Assembly (NCBI RefSeq): GCF_963675985.1
Contig: NZ_OY780958.1
Span: 3,100,001 to 3,164,000, forward strand
Length of the DNA stretch: 64,000 bases
DNA from: an uncultured Roseibium sp.
GTDB taxonomy: Bacteria > Pseudomonadota > Alphaproteobacteria > Rhizobiales > Stappiaceae
Reading direction: 5' to 3'
Shown here: piece after piece, positions 26,715 through 34,674 of the stretch
Position numbering within the stretch: position 1 is the first letter of the stretch
How the letters are laid out: each line of letters begins with the position of its first letter
Program-made: the position numbers and the translations under genes
The notes under the pieces: model-generated
What the model was told of the DNA's origin: nothing
Seen by the model: the letters and a program-made list of their open reading frames with translations, nothing else
The model's database searches: none

Positions 26715-27035
26715 TCATTGCTGACTGTCGGGAACATGCACGGTCAGACCGTCCATGCCGGCATCAACCGTAATCTGACACCCGAGACGGCTGCCAGCCT
26801 TCAGATCCGCCGTGGCGCATTCCAGCATCTCGGCTTCACCTTCCGACTTTTCCGGAAAACTGCCAATCCAGGGTTCAGCCACATAGACATGGCAGGTGGC
26901 GCACATCATCGATCCACCGCATTCCCCGACAATGCCCTCGATATTGTTGGCGACGGCGGCCTGCATGAGATTGTCGCCTTTCTCGACATCCACTTCTGTC
27001 TTCTGACCGTCTGGCGAAACATAAGTGACCTTCAC
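26715..27035 (-). CDS. [2Fe-2S] ferredoxin, adrenodoxin/putidaredoxin type
   Basis: 106 residues from the GTG at 27035, behind AAGGGAG. A GTG at 27065 that overlaps the P450 stop (GTGA) is an alternative start. The cluster ligands follow C-x5-C-x2-C-x37-C: Cys39, Cys45, Cys48 and Cys86, as in P450-partner ferredoxins. It carries single electrons to the P450 encoded just before it. A reductase is not in this operon; the FAD oxidoreductase at 24177-25364 is the nearest candidate. Confidence 0.92.
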   Translation of the reverse strand: MKVTYVSPDGQKTEVDVEKGDNLMQAAVANNIEGIVGECGGSMMCATCHVYVAEPWIGSFPEKSEGEAEMLECATADLKAGSRLGCQITVDAGMDGLTVHVPDSQQ

Positions 27036-27061
27036 CAAGGCACTCTCCCTTCTTGAATTTT

Positions 27062-28285
27062 TCACTTCGGATGAAAGCGGAGCGGCATGCGATCAAGGGC
27101 GTGGACCGCATTGTTGGGCCGCCATACGGCCTCGCCGACCATCTCGATCGCGCCGACCTTCTCCGCGAGCGCCGACAGAACCGCTTCCACTTCCGCGCGG
27201 GCGACGTTCTGGCCGACGCAGCCGTGAATTCCGGTTCCGAATGCCAGATGCCCGGTCGGGCGGCGGGCGATGTCGAACCGGTCGGCCTCGGGCCAGTGGT
27301 CGCTGTCGAGATTGGCCGCTCCGAGAACGCACAGGATCTTCGTGTCACATGCAATCGATACGCCCGATACGTCCGTATCCACATCCGCGGTCCGGCAGAA
27401 GGTATGCACCGGCGAGGTGTAGCGCAGGGCTTCCTCGAACGCCGGGCGGGCCAGTTTCGGATCGGCCTTCAGCCGTTCGAACTCATCGGGGAAACTTGCC
27501 AAGCACCACAGCGCGCTGCCGATGCCGGTCACGGTCGTGTCCACGCCCGCCGACAGAAGGGAGCGGACGAGCATGCCTGCTTCTTCTTCGGTAAGTTCGC
27601 CGGTTTCGGCGGCTGCGTAGATCGTTGCGCCGAACCCTTCGGATTCAAGATTTTCCCTGGCGCATTGCTCCATGATCCAGGGCACGATATCCGGCGCCTT
27701 CGCCAGGGCCGCACGGCGTATCGCGTTGTCGGGTCCGAGCGCGTTGAAGACCATCGCGCCATAGTCGACCAGCGCGCGGCGATCAACCTGTTTCAGTCCG
27801 ACCGCTTTCGGAAAGACCCGCACGGGAAAGATTTCCGCCATGTCCCCGACCGCCTCGAAGGTTCCCTTTTCCAGAAGTTCGTCGACGAGCTTGTCTGCCG
27901 CGGCCCGGAAATCGTCTTTCAGCTGCGCAACCGCCTTCGGAGACAGGGCTCTTGCGATCACCGTGCGCGTTTTCGTGTGATAGGGCGGATCGACTTCGAG
28001 CACGATCGACGGCGGCCGCCAGGGTTTTTCCAGCTTGAAGTCCAGAAGCCCGACGCCGCGGGAGGAGACGAAACGGGTATGGTCGCCGAAAACCTCCTTC
28101 GTTTCCGCGTAACGCCCGCAGGCAAGAACCCCGTAGCGCGGAATATAGGCAAACGGCCCCTTGGCGCGCAGATCCGCGTAGTAGCCGTGAGGATCCGACA
28201 GGATCGCCGGATCGTACGGATCGATATCCCAGACCGGAACGCCGTCCGGTACCTTGGGCACAAGATGTCCCTCGATCATGGTCAT
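27062..28285 (-). CDS. Cytochrome P450
   Basis: 407 residues, a soluble bacterial class I P450. The I-helix motif AGVDTT is around residue 245, the K-helix ExxR in EEALRYTSP around 285, and the haem loop FGTGIHGCVG gives Cys356 as the iron ligand. AAGGGAG lies seven bases before the ATG. It hydroxylates an unknown, probably hydrophobic compound using the ferredoxin encoded next. The gene follows the importer genes with a 24-base gap, which suggests the imported compound is the substrate. Confidence 0.95.
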   Translation of the reverse strand: MTMIEGHLVPKVPDGVPVWDIDPYDPAILSDPHGYYADLRAKGPFAYIPRYGVLACGRYAETKEVFGDHTRFVSSRGVGLLDFKLEKPWRPPSIVLEVDPPYHTKTRTVIARALSPKAVAQLKDDFRAAADKLVDELLEKGTFEAVGDMAEIFPVRVFPKAVGLKQVDRRALVDYGAMVFNALGPDNAIRRAALAKAPDIVPWIMEQCARENLESEGFGATIYAAAETGELTEEEAGMLVRSLLSAGVDTTVTGIGSALWCLASFPDEFERLKADPKLARPAFEEALRYTSPVHTFCRTADVDTDVSGVSIACDTKILCVLGAANLDSDHWPEADRFDIARRPTGHLAFGTGIHGCVGQNVARAEVEAVLSALAEKVGAIEMVGEAVWRPNNAVHALDRMPLRFHPK

Positions 28286-28309
28286 GGCATAACTCCCTTC
28301 AAGTGTCTG

Positions 28310-29017
28310 TCAGCCGGCGTGCAGGCCGACGTGCCGTTCCAGTGTTTCCGGTGACCGGCGCAGCTCCTCGCTCGCCGCTTCGTGGACGATTTCGCCACCG
28401 TCGATGATGAGTGCGCGGGACGCGAATTCGAGTGCCAGGTCCACTTGCTGTTCGACCAGGACGACGGTCAGTCCCTGCTTTCCCGCGAGGCGCTCGAAAA
28501 CGCCCATCAGCATGTCGCAGATTACCGGCGCCAGCCCCTCCAGCGGTTCGTCCAGCATCAGTACGTCCGGTTCGCACAAAAGTGCCCGGGCGATGGAAAG
28601 CATCTGCTGTTCGCCACCGGACAACTGGGTGCCACCGTTCTTCCGCCGCTCCTTCAAACGGGGGAAGAGGTCATAGGCCTTCTCCAGATCCCTTTGGTGC
28701 GCCGCCCCTGCCAGGAGATTTTCCTCAACCGTCAGCGACGGAAAGATATCCCGGGTCTGCGGCACCAGACCGAGGCCAAGCCGAGCCCGGCTGTGGGTGT
28801 CGAGCGCGGTAACCGCCTTGCCGCGATAGCGGATTTCCCCTGCATGGACACGGGTCAGTCCCATGATCGTGGCCAGGGTGGTCGTCTTGCCGACGCCGTT
28901 GCGCCCGACGATCGCCAGGCGTTCGCCCCGGGCGACGTCGAAGCTGACGTCGTTGAGCACATGGGTTGCGCCATAGCCTGCGGAGACGCCCTTGAGCGAC
29001 AGGATCGGATCAGTCAT
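28310..29017 (-). CDS. Branched-chain amino acid-type ABC transporter ATPase (LivF family)
   Basis: 235 residues, the LivF size. Walker A GRNGVGKTT, signature LSGGEQQMLSIA, Walker B VLMLDEPLEGLAP and the H-loop region VLVEQQVDLAL are present. It forms the ATPase pair with the LivG-like protein, whose gene overlaps it by eight bases. The cluster's HAAT importers carry many hydrophobic or aromatic acids besides amino acids. Confidence 0.9.
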   Translation of the reverse strand: MTDPILSLKGVSAGYGATHVLNDVSFDVARGERLAIVGRNGVGKTTTLATIMGLTRVHAGEIRYRGKAVTALDTHSRARLGLGLVPQTRDIFPSLTVEENLLAGAAHQRDLEKAYDLFPRLKERRKNGGTQLSGGEQQMLSIARALLCEPDVLMLDEPLEGLAPVICDMLMGVFERLAGKQGLTVVLVEQQVDLALEFASRALIIDGGEIVHEAASEELRRSPETLERHVGLHAG

Positions 29018-29759
29018 GGCGCGCTCCGAGATAAAGGTCCCTCACCTGCGGATCTTTCGCGATCTCCGCGGGCGCCCCTTCCGTCAGCACGGTTCCGTTC
29101 ACCAGAACGACGATGGATCGGGCGACCTGAAACACCAGCTTCATGTCGTGTTCGATAATCAGGACGGCGAGGTCGTCCGGCAGGGCTGCGATGGCATCGG
29201 TGATGAGATGGGTGTCGCTCGCCGGAACGCCGGCGGCCGGTTCATCGAGAATGAGAATCCGAGGTTTCAGGGCAAGCGTCAGTGCCATTTCGACCAGCCG
29301 CTGCTGGCCATAGGCAAGCTGCTCGACCGGACGGTCGGCGTGGCGGGTGAGATTAAAGCTGTCCATGAGCGCTTCCACCTCCGCATCGATGTCCGCCATC
29401 GAAGCGGCCGCTCTGAAGAAGCCCCAGGACCGCCCTGCCCGCTCGAGCACGGGAAGACGCAGATTTTCGCGAACCGTCAGGGTGCTGAACAGGGTCGTGA
29501 TCTGGAAGGTCTTCGCAATTCCGGCCTTCACCCGTTTCGCCTCTGAAAAATGCCGGATATCCCGGCCGTCCAGGAAGATCTCGCCGGACGTCGGCGGCGT
29601 AATGCCGGTGATCAGATTGGCAAAGGTGGTCTTGCCCGCGCCATTCGGTCCGATCAGGGCCTTCCGGTCTCCCGGTTTCAGAACGAGGTTGATATCGTTC
29701 GCCACGGTCAGACCGCCGAACTGCTTGTTCAGGTGGCGTATCTCAAGTCCGCCCATCAT
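29010..29759 (-). CDS. Branched-chain amino acid-type ABC transporter ATPase (LivG family)
   Basis: 249 residues from the ATG at 29759, which overlaps the LivM stop by four bases. Walker A GPNGAGKTTFANLI, the long LivG insert (IAKTFQITTLFSTLTVRENL), LAYGQQRLVEMALTL as signature and ILILDEPAAGVP as Walker B are seen. An open frame continuing upstream into the permease gene is not used. Confidence 0.9.
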   Translation of the reverse strand: MMGGLEIRHLNKQFGGLTVANDINLVLKPGDRKALIGPNGAGKTTFANLITGITPPTSGEIFLDGRDIRHFSEAKRVKAGIAKTFQITTLFSTLTVRENLRLPVLERAGRSWGFFRAAASMADIDAEVEALMDSFNLTRHADRPVEQLAYGQQRLVEMALTLALKPRILILDEPAAGVPASDTHLITDAIAALPDDLAVLIIEHDMKLVFQVARSIVVLVNGTVLTEGAPAEIAKDPQVRDLYLGARHD

Positions 29760-30748
29760 GACGCCCTCCGCGTGAGAGAGCGGGCGAGATCCTTCAGCCC
29801 CAACAGGCCGGAGGGCACGAAGAAGACAACCGCCAGAACCATCGCGCCGATGACGAAGAGCCAGTTGAACGGATCTACCGAGGCGGCGGTATGGTGGACC
29901 ACCATGAAGATCACGGTCCCCAGGATCGCACCATAAAGACGACCGGTCCCGCCAAGGATCAGCATGATCAGCGCTTCGGCGGACAGGGAGAAGGAGTAGG
30001 CTTCCAGGCTGACAAGGGAGGTGATCTGCGCGGCAAGCGCGCCGGCGATGCCGGCAACGGCGCCGCCGATGGTGTAGAGCACCACCAGCCGCCAGTAGAC
30101 GGAAGTACCAATCGCCGTCATGCGTGCCGAACTCGCCTTGATACCGCGCACCGACAGCCCGAACGGAGACGCGGTAATCACTTTCAGGGCGGCAAAGACC
30201 ACACACAGGACTCCGAGCGCGTACCAGTAACCGGTCTGCCCGATGAAATCGAACTTCAGGCTGCCGAACAGAGGCTCCATTCGGATGCCGCGCAAGCCGT
30301 CGGCACCGCCCGTGACCGGCCGTGCCTTGTTGGCGATCTCCTGCAGGATCTGGGCGGCGGCGATCGTCAGCATAAGCAAGGTCAGGCCATGGGCCCGCAT
30401 GACGACCAGGGCCGACAGGAAGGCGATTGCCGCGCCGGCAAGCGCGCCGACCAAAAGACCTGCCACCGGATCCGCCCAGACATGGACCGCAAACAGTCCG
30501 GCGGCGTAGGCGCCGGTTCCGTACATGGCGGCCTGCCCCAGCGTGGCGATGCCGCCGTAGCCCAGGACCAGATCCAGCGAGAGCACCAGGATCATCATGA
30601 TCAGAATGCGGGTCAGGAACGCCAGATCGTAGGGAAACAGAAAGAAGGCACTGACGGCTGCTGCCAGAAGTGCAACGTCAGCCACTAATCGCCGTGAGAA
30701 AATCCCGCGCCGGCCGGTTTGGGCCGGTGCTGTCTCGGTGAGACTCAT
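29756..30748 (-). CDS. Branched-chain amino acid-type ABC transporter permease (LivM family)
   Basis: 330 residues from the ATG at 30748, one base after the LivH stop. Eight to nine helices and the LivM motif LSLDLVLGYGGIATLGQAAM (split, around residues 55-74) are present, as is GGTGRLYGAILG near residue 265. It pairs with LivH to form the channel. Confidence 0.9.
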   Translation of the reverse strand: MSLTETAPAQTGRRGIFSRRLVADVALLAAAVSAFFLFPYDLAFLTRILIMMILVLSLDLVLGYGGIATLGQAAMYGTGAYAAGLFAVHVWADPVAGLLVGALAGAAIAFLSALVVMRAHGLTLLMLTIAAAQILQEIANKARPVTGGADGLRGIRMEPLFGSLKFDFIGQTGYWYALGVLCVVFAALKVITASPFGLSVRGIKASSARMTAIGTSVYWRLVVLYTIGGAVAGIAGALAAQITSLVSLEAYSFSLSAEALIMLILGGTGRLYGAILGTVIFMVVHHTAASVDPFNWLFVIGAMVLAVVFFVPSGLLGLKDLARSLTRRAS

Positions 30749-30749
30749 G

Positions 30750-31610
30750 TCAGGCCCTCCCCAGGAGGCCGTTGGGGCGCATGGCGAGCAGCGCCATGAC
30801 ACAGGCGAAGAAGAAAATCGTTCCGAAGTCGGGGACGAGATATCTGGATGCGGTTTCCAGGAGACCAAGACCGATTGCCGCAAAAAAGGAGCCGGTGATC
30901 GAGCCCATGCCGCCGACGGCAACGACGATCAGGAACAACACCATGTAACGCAGCGGGTAATAGGCATCGATCGGGAGCAGTTCCGCGCCGAGAATGCCGC
31001 CAAGAGCGGCCAGTCCGGCACCAAGGCAGAAGGTGATCGCATAGACATGGCCGGTGTTGATGCCGAGCGTGGCGGCGGCGTTGCGGTTGTCCACCGCGGC
31101 GCGAAGCCGGACGCCGAAACGGGTCCGCTCCAGCAGGCCATAGAGCCCGAAGATCACCAGCACGCCCACGCCGATCACCAGCAGCCGGTGGAGCGGCAGG
31201 GTGCGGAAGCCGAGATCGACCGAAACAGCCAGGGATTTTGGAAGCGGGATCGCGAGCAGCGAGGAGCCGAACAGGACGTTCACCGACGCGATGATCAGGA
31301 ACGTGATGCCGATGGTCGCCAGAACCTGCTGCAATTCGCCGAAACCGTAGATGCGGCGATAAAGCAACCGCTCAAGCGGCATTGCGAGGGCCATGGTGGC
31401 AACGACCGAGACGACGACGGCAAGACCATAGGGCATGCCGGCGGAAGCCAGCAGCCAGTGCATGGTCGCGCCGCCGATCAGGGCAAACCCGCCATGGGCG
31501 AGATTGATGACCCGCATCAGTCCCATGGTTACGGACAGGCCGACAGCGATCATGAACAGGATCATTCCATATGCGATCCCGTCCACTGCGATGTTCAAAA
31601 GCAGTGACAT
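30750..31610 (-). CDS. Branched-chain amino acid-type ABC transporter permease (LivH family)
   Basis: 286 residues from the ATG at 31610. The LivH start MSLLLNIAVDGIAYGMILF and GLMRVINLAHGGFALIGG follow the family closely, with VVAVGGMGSITGSFFAA near the end. It lies 64 bases downstream of the binding-protein gene across a strong hairpin. Confidence 0.9.
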   Translation of the reverse strand: MSLLLNIAVDGIAYGMILFMIAVGLSVTMGLMRVINLAHGGFALIGGATMHWLLASAGMPYGLAVVVSVVATMALAMPLERLLYRRIYGFGELQQVLATIGITFLIIASVNVLFGSSLLAIPLPKSLAVSVDLGFRTLPLHRLLVIGVGVLVIFGLYGLLERTRFGVRLRAAVDNRNAAATLGINTGHVYAITFCLGAGLAALGGILGAELLPIDAYYPLRYMVLFLIVVAVGGMGSITGSFFAAIGLGLLETASRYLVPDFGTIFFFACVMALLAMRPNGLLGRA

Positions 31611-31642
31611 CAGCGTTTGTTCCGATGAGTTTCTGGAGGTTT

Positions 31643-31664
31643 GCGGGCGGCTTGGGCCGCCCGC
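31643..31664 (-). terminator. Intercistronic hairpin between binding-protein and LivH genes
   Basis: A perfect 9-base stem GCGGGCGGC (31643-31651) with 31656-31664 and a four-base loop. No T-tract follows on the minus strand, so an attenuator or mRNA-end stabiliser is more likely than full termination. Confidence 0.6.
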
Positions 31665-31674
31665 GGGCTGCGCC

Positions 31675-32844
31675 TTACTGGTTCCAGCCGAGATCGCCGA
31701 CCGTCGCGATGACCCCTTTTTCACGGTTGATCAGAAGACCGGAGGCCGGATCGCGCTCGACGTCGCGGATATAGACGTTCTGTATGACCGTGCGGGTTTC
31801 CGGATCCATCTTCAGGGGACCGCGCGGGCTTTCCCACTCCAGTCCCTTTGCTGCCTCGATCGCGGCCGGGCCGTCGCTGCCGGCGGCAGCCACCATCTCG
31901 TAGATCAGATGTGTACCGTCATAGGCGCCGACCGACGCCCAGTTGGCGATGGCGTCGGGGAACATTTCCGACAGACGCGAGGTGAAGGCAGCGTTCAGCT
32001 CGGAGTCGTGCGCACCGGAATAATGGTAGGCGGTCGTCAGGCCGATGGCCCCATCACCAAGCGCTTGGAGGTTGACTTCTTCGGTTTCCGCCGTGCCCAG
32101 GAACTTGATCCCCGCTTCGGCAAGTCCGTTTTCGTTATAGGTCTTGGTGAAGCCGAAGGTGGGCGGTCCACCCGGCAGGAAGGCGAACAGGGCATCGGGA
32201 GCCTCGTCGCGGATGCGCTGGATGAACGGCGTGAAATCCGTCGTCGCCAGCGGCATGCGGATCGCATCGACCACCTTGCCGCCCTTGGCTTCAAACGCGG
32301 CGGCGAATGCCTTTTCCGCATCGATACCCGGGCCGTAATCGGCCACCGTCGTCGCAACCGTCCGGATGCCCTGATCGTAGGCCCATTCGGCCATGGGAGC
32401 AGAGACCTGCCACAAGGTGTAGCTGGTGCGGACGTAAAAGTCCGACTGCTTGTTGATCGCCGAGGTCGCCGCGTTGAAGATCACCGTCGGCGTTTCGGAC
32501 TGGTCGATCAGGGGCGCGACGGCAAGCGCGTTGGGCGTGAAGGTGAAGCCGGCGAGATAATCGACCTGATCCCGGATCAGCAGTTCCTGCGCGAGCGACC
32601 GGGCATTGTCCGGGTTCGGACCGCCGACATCCTTGTAGATGAACTCGATGTCGTGATCGCCGGCCTTGGTGCCGTGCTGATCGACATAGACAGCGATGGC
32701 TTCCTTGTACTGCTTTCCATAGATGGCAAACGGACCGGAGAACGGTGCGATCACGCCGACCTTGATCGTGTCGGCGAAAGACAAACCGGTGCCGATGACC
32801 GAAAGCGCAAGAGCTGCGCCCGCGGCCTTCAAAAGGCTGTTCAT
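31675..32844 (-). CDS. Branched-chain amino acid-type ABC transporter substrate-binding protein
   Basis: 389 residues. A Sec signal (MNSLLKAAGAALALSV..., cleaved after LSFA) precedes a type I periplasmic binding fold (IKVGVIAPFSGPFAIYGKQ, FIYKDVGGPNPDNARSLAQELL). The family binds amino acids, amides and aromatic or cyclic acids. As first gene of the operon with the P450 and ferredoxin it should set the specificity of the whole route; the ligand is unknown. Confidence 0.9.
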   Translation of the reverse strand: MNSLLKAAGAALALSVIGTGLSFADTIKVGVIAPFSGPFAIYGKQYKEAIAVYVDQHGTKAGDHDIEFIYKDVGGPNPDNARSLAQELLIRDQVDYLAGFTFTPNALAVAPLIDQSETPTVIFNAATSAINKQSDFYVRTSYTLWQVSAPMAEWAYDQGIRTVATTVADYGPGIDAEKAFAAAFEAKGGKVVDAIRMPLATTDFTPFIQRIRDEAPDALFAFLPGGPPTFGFTKTYNENGLAEAGIKFLGTAETEEVNLQALGDGAIGLTTAYHYSGAHDSELNAAFTSRLSEMFPDAIANWASVGAYDGTHLIYEMVAAAGSDGPAAIEAAKGLEWESPRGPLKMDPETRTVIQNVYIRDVERDPASGLLINREKGVIATVGDLGWNQ

Positions 32845-32886
32845 TGGATTTTCCCTCCCTCTCGTGCGGGCTCCTCTTCCCGACGA

Positions 32887-32937
32887 GTTGTGATGTCAAC
32901 ACATAAATGCTAGCCATGAACGAGTTGCGTTGTCAAC
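32887..32937. promoter_or_regulatory. Two tandem dyads GTTG-N6-CAAC upstream of the importer-P450 operon
   Basis: GTTGTGATGTCAAC (32887-32900) and GTTGCGTTGTCAAC (32924-32937) repeat with a 37-base period; each is preceded by GA and followed a few bases on by CATAAAT. They lie 43-93 bases upstream of the binding-protein start, in the divergent spacer with the SnoaL-like gene. The shape suits a dimeric MarR-type repressor. Confidence 0.6.
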
Positions 32938-33128
32938 TGCATAAATTTCAGCCTGCCTTCATCTGACAACCGCCTCGCACCCTTGACGGATCTGACCATT
33001 TATGCGGATGGTCCATTCGTCCAAGAGCGCCTGGGAGGGAGCCCCTGAAGGTGGCGCCGGAAGACTGGAAGGACATTTGCCGGAGACCGTCTTTGGCAAA
33101 TGGGCAATTTTCGGGAGGAGTTCGAAGC

Positions 33129-33737
33129 ATGTCCTTTTCTGAGGATTTGGTGGATCGTCTGGCCATCCGGGACCTGGTGGAAAACTGGGCCGTGTGGCGC
33201 GATGCCTGTGACTGGAAGCGGTTTCGAACCGTCTGGCACGATGACGGCGTCATGCAGGCCACCTGGTTCCAGGGAACGGCGGATGAGTTCATCGCCGTCA
33301 GCGAGGCCGGCTTTCAAAAGGGCGTGCGCATCCTTCATTTTCTCGGCGGCACCTCGATCGAACTCAACGGCCATCGGGCCATTGCCCAGACGAAGATGAC
33401 CATCAGCCAGCGGGCGGAAGTCGAAGGCGTCTTGTGCGACGTGGTCTGCACCGGGCGGTTTTACGATTTCATCGAAATAAGGGACGGCAAATGGGGTCTG
33501 GTCCTGCGCCAGCCGATCTATGAGAAAGACCGGCTCGACCCGGTCGATCCGACCCAGGCGCCGAAGCTCGACCCGAAGGTCCTCGCCTCGTTCCCCGAGG
33601 GATACCGGCATCTCGCCTATTTACAGGCCGGCATCGGCTACAAGGTGAAGCCGGACATGCCCGGCCTGTACGGACCTGAAGTCGAGGCGCTTTATGCCCG
33701 CGGCGACACCTGGCTGGCCGGCGGTCCGGCCGTTTAA
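33129..33737 (+). CDS. SnoaL/NTF2-like fold protein
   Basis: 202 residues from the ATG at 33129, eight bases after GGGAGGAG. The N-terminal part DRLAIRDLVENWAVWRDACDW and the later DVVCTGRFYDFIEIRDGKW are typical of SnoaL-like small-ligand cone folds, which act as hydroxylases, isomerases, dehydratases or binding proteins. It diverges from the importer-P450 operon and probably works on the same compound. It is slightly longer than common SnoaL proteins (130-160 residues), with a C-terminal extension of about 50 residues. Confidence 0.75.
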   Translation: MSFSEDLVDRLAIRDLVENWAVWRDACDWKRFRTVWHDDGVMQATWFQGTADEFIAVSEAGFQKGVRILHFLGGTSIELNGHRAIAQTKMTISQRAEVEGVLCDVVCTGRFYDFIEIRDGKWGLVLRQPIYEKDRLDPVDPTQAPKLDPKVLASFPEGYRHLAYLQAGIGYKVKPDMPGLYGPEVEALYARGDTWLAGGPAV

Positions 33738-33756
33738 CCGAAGCGATTTATCCGTT

Positions 33757-34674
33757 CTACAGCTCGTAAAGCACCTGGGCGGCGCGCACCGCCGCCGAGG
33801 CGCGGTTCTCGACACCGAGTTTCTGATAGATCTGCTCCAGATGCTTGTTCACCGTGCGCGGGGACAGGCCGAGAATCTCGCCGATATCCCGGTTCGCCTT
33901 GCCCTTGGCAATCCAGAGCAGAACATCCGCTTCGCGGGCGGTCAGACCGAAATGTTCCTGCAGCACATCCGTCTGGTTCGGGTGATCGCTTGTCGTCATC
34001 CGGAACAGATATTCGTCCGGCCCGACCGACCCGAGATATTGCATCTGCAGGGTCAGCTCGCCCCCCGGATTGAGCGCGAACGGATCGAGACGGGCCGACG
34101 AGCCACTTTCTTCCCGGCCGAGCCATTCGCCCAGCGCGCCGGCGATATCCTTCAACAGCGCCTCACCGCTCGGCGTGGTGCCGACGAGCTGGTGGGTCTG
34201 CGGCGTCGACCAGTGCAGCTCGCCTGCGCGGGACACCGCAAGCAGGTGCCGGCCGGCGGCATCGAGCGCGATTCTAGCGCTTTGTACCGAGCGGGAATTG
34301 GCCAGATGAACCCGGATCCGTGCCTGCAGCTCGTCGATGTTGATCGGCTTGGTCAGAAAATCGACGCCACCGGATTCCAGCGCATGGACGATATGTTCGG
34401 TCTCGCTCAAGCCAGTCATGAAGATCACCGGCACATGCTGAAGATGAGCCTTGGCCTTGATCTGCTCGCAGGTCTCGAAGCCGGACAGACCGGGCATGAT
34501 GGCGTCCATCAGGATCATGTCCGGCGTCACCCGGTCGGCAACGGAGAGCGCCGCGGCCCCGCTGGTGGCGACAAGGACGGTCACGCCGGCGTTTTCCAGG
34601 GCCTGGGTCAGAAAGCCCAGGGTTTCGGGAGAATCGTCAACGACCAGGACAATGTCGCGCTGCTTTTCAGTCAT
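33757..34674 (-). CDS. Response regulator: receiver plus LuxR-type DNA-binding domain
   Basis: 305 residues from the ATG at 34674, which overlaps the kinase gene stop by eight bases. The N-terminal receiver (residues 5-120) has DD near residue 13, the phospho-acceptor Asp in MILMDAIMPGLSG and Lys in LTKPINI. A middle segment of about 110 residues is not assigned. The C-terminus is a LuxR-type helix-turn-helix (LTAREADVLLWIAKGKANRDIG, RTVNKHLEQIYQKLG). It is clearly the partner of the permease-kinase encoded upstream in the same transcript. Confidence 0.9.
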   Translation of the reverse strand: MTEKQRDIVLVVDDSPETLGFLTQALENAGVTVLVATSGAAALSVADRVTPDMILMDAIMPGLSGFETCEQIKAKAHLQHVPVIFMTGLSETEHIVHALESGGVDFLTKPINIDELQARIRVHLANSRSVQSARIALDAAGRHLLAVSRAGELHWSTPQTHQLVGTTPSGEALLKDIAGALGEWLGREESGSSARLDPFALNPGGELTLQMQYLGSVGPDEYLFRMTTSDHPNQTDVLQEHFGLTAREADVLLWIAKGKANRDIGEILGLSPRTVNKHLEQIYQKLGVENRASAAVRAAQVLYEL

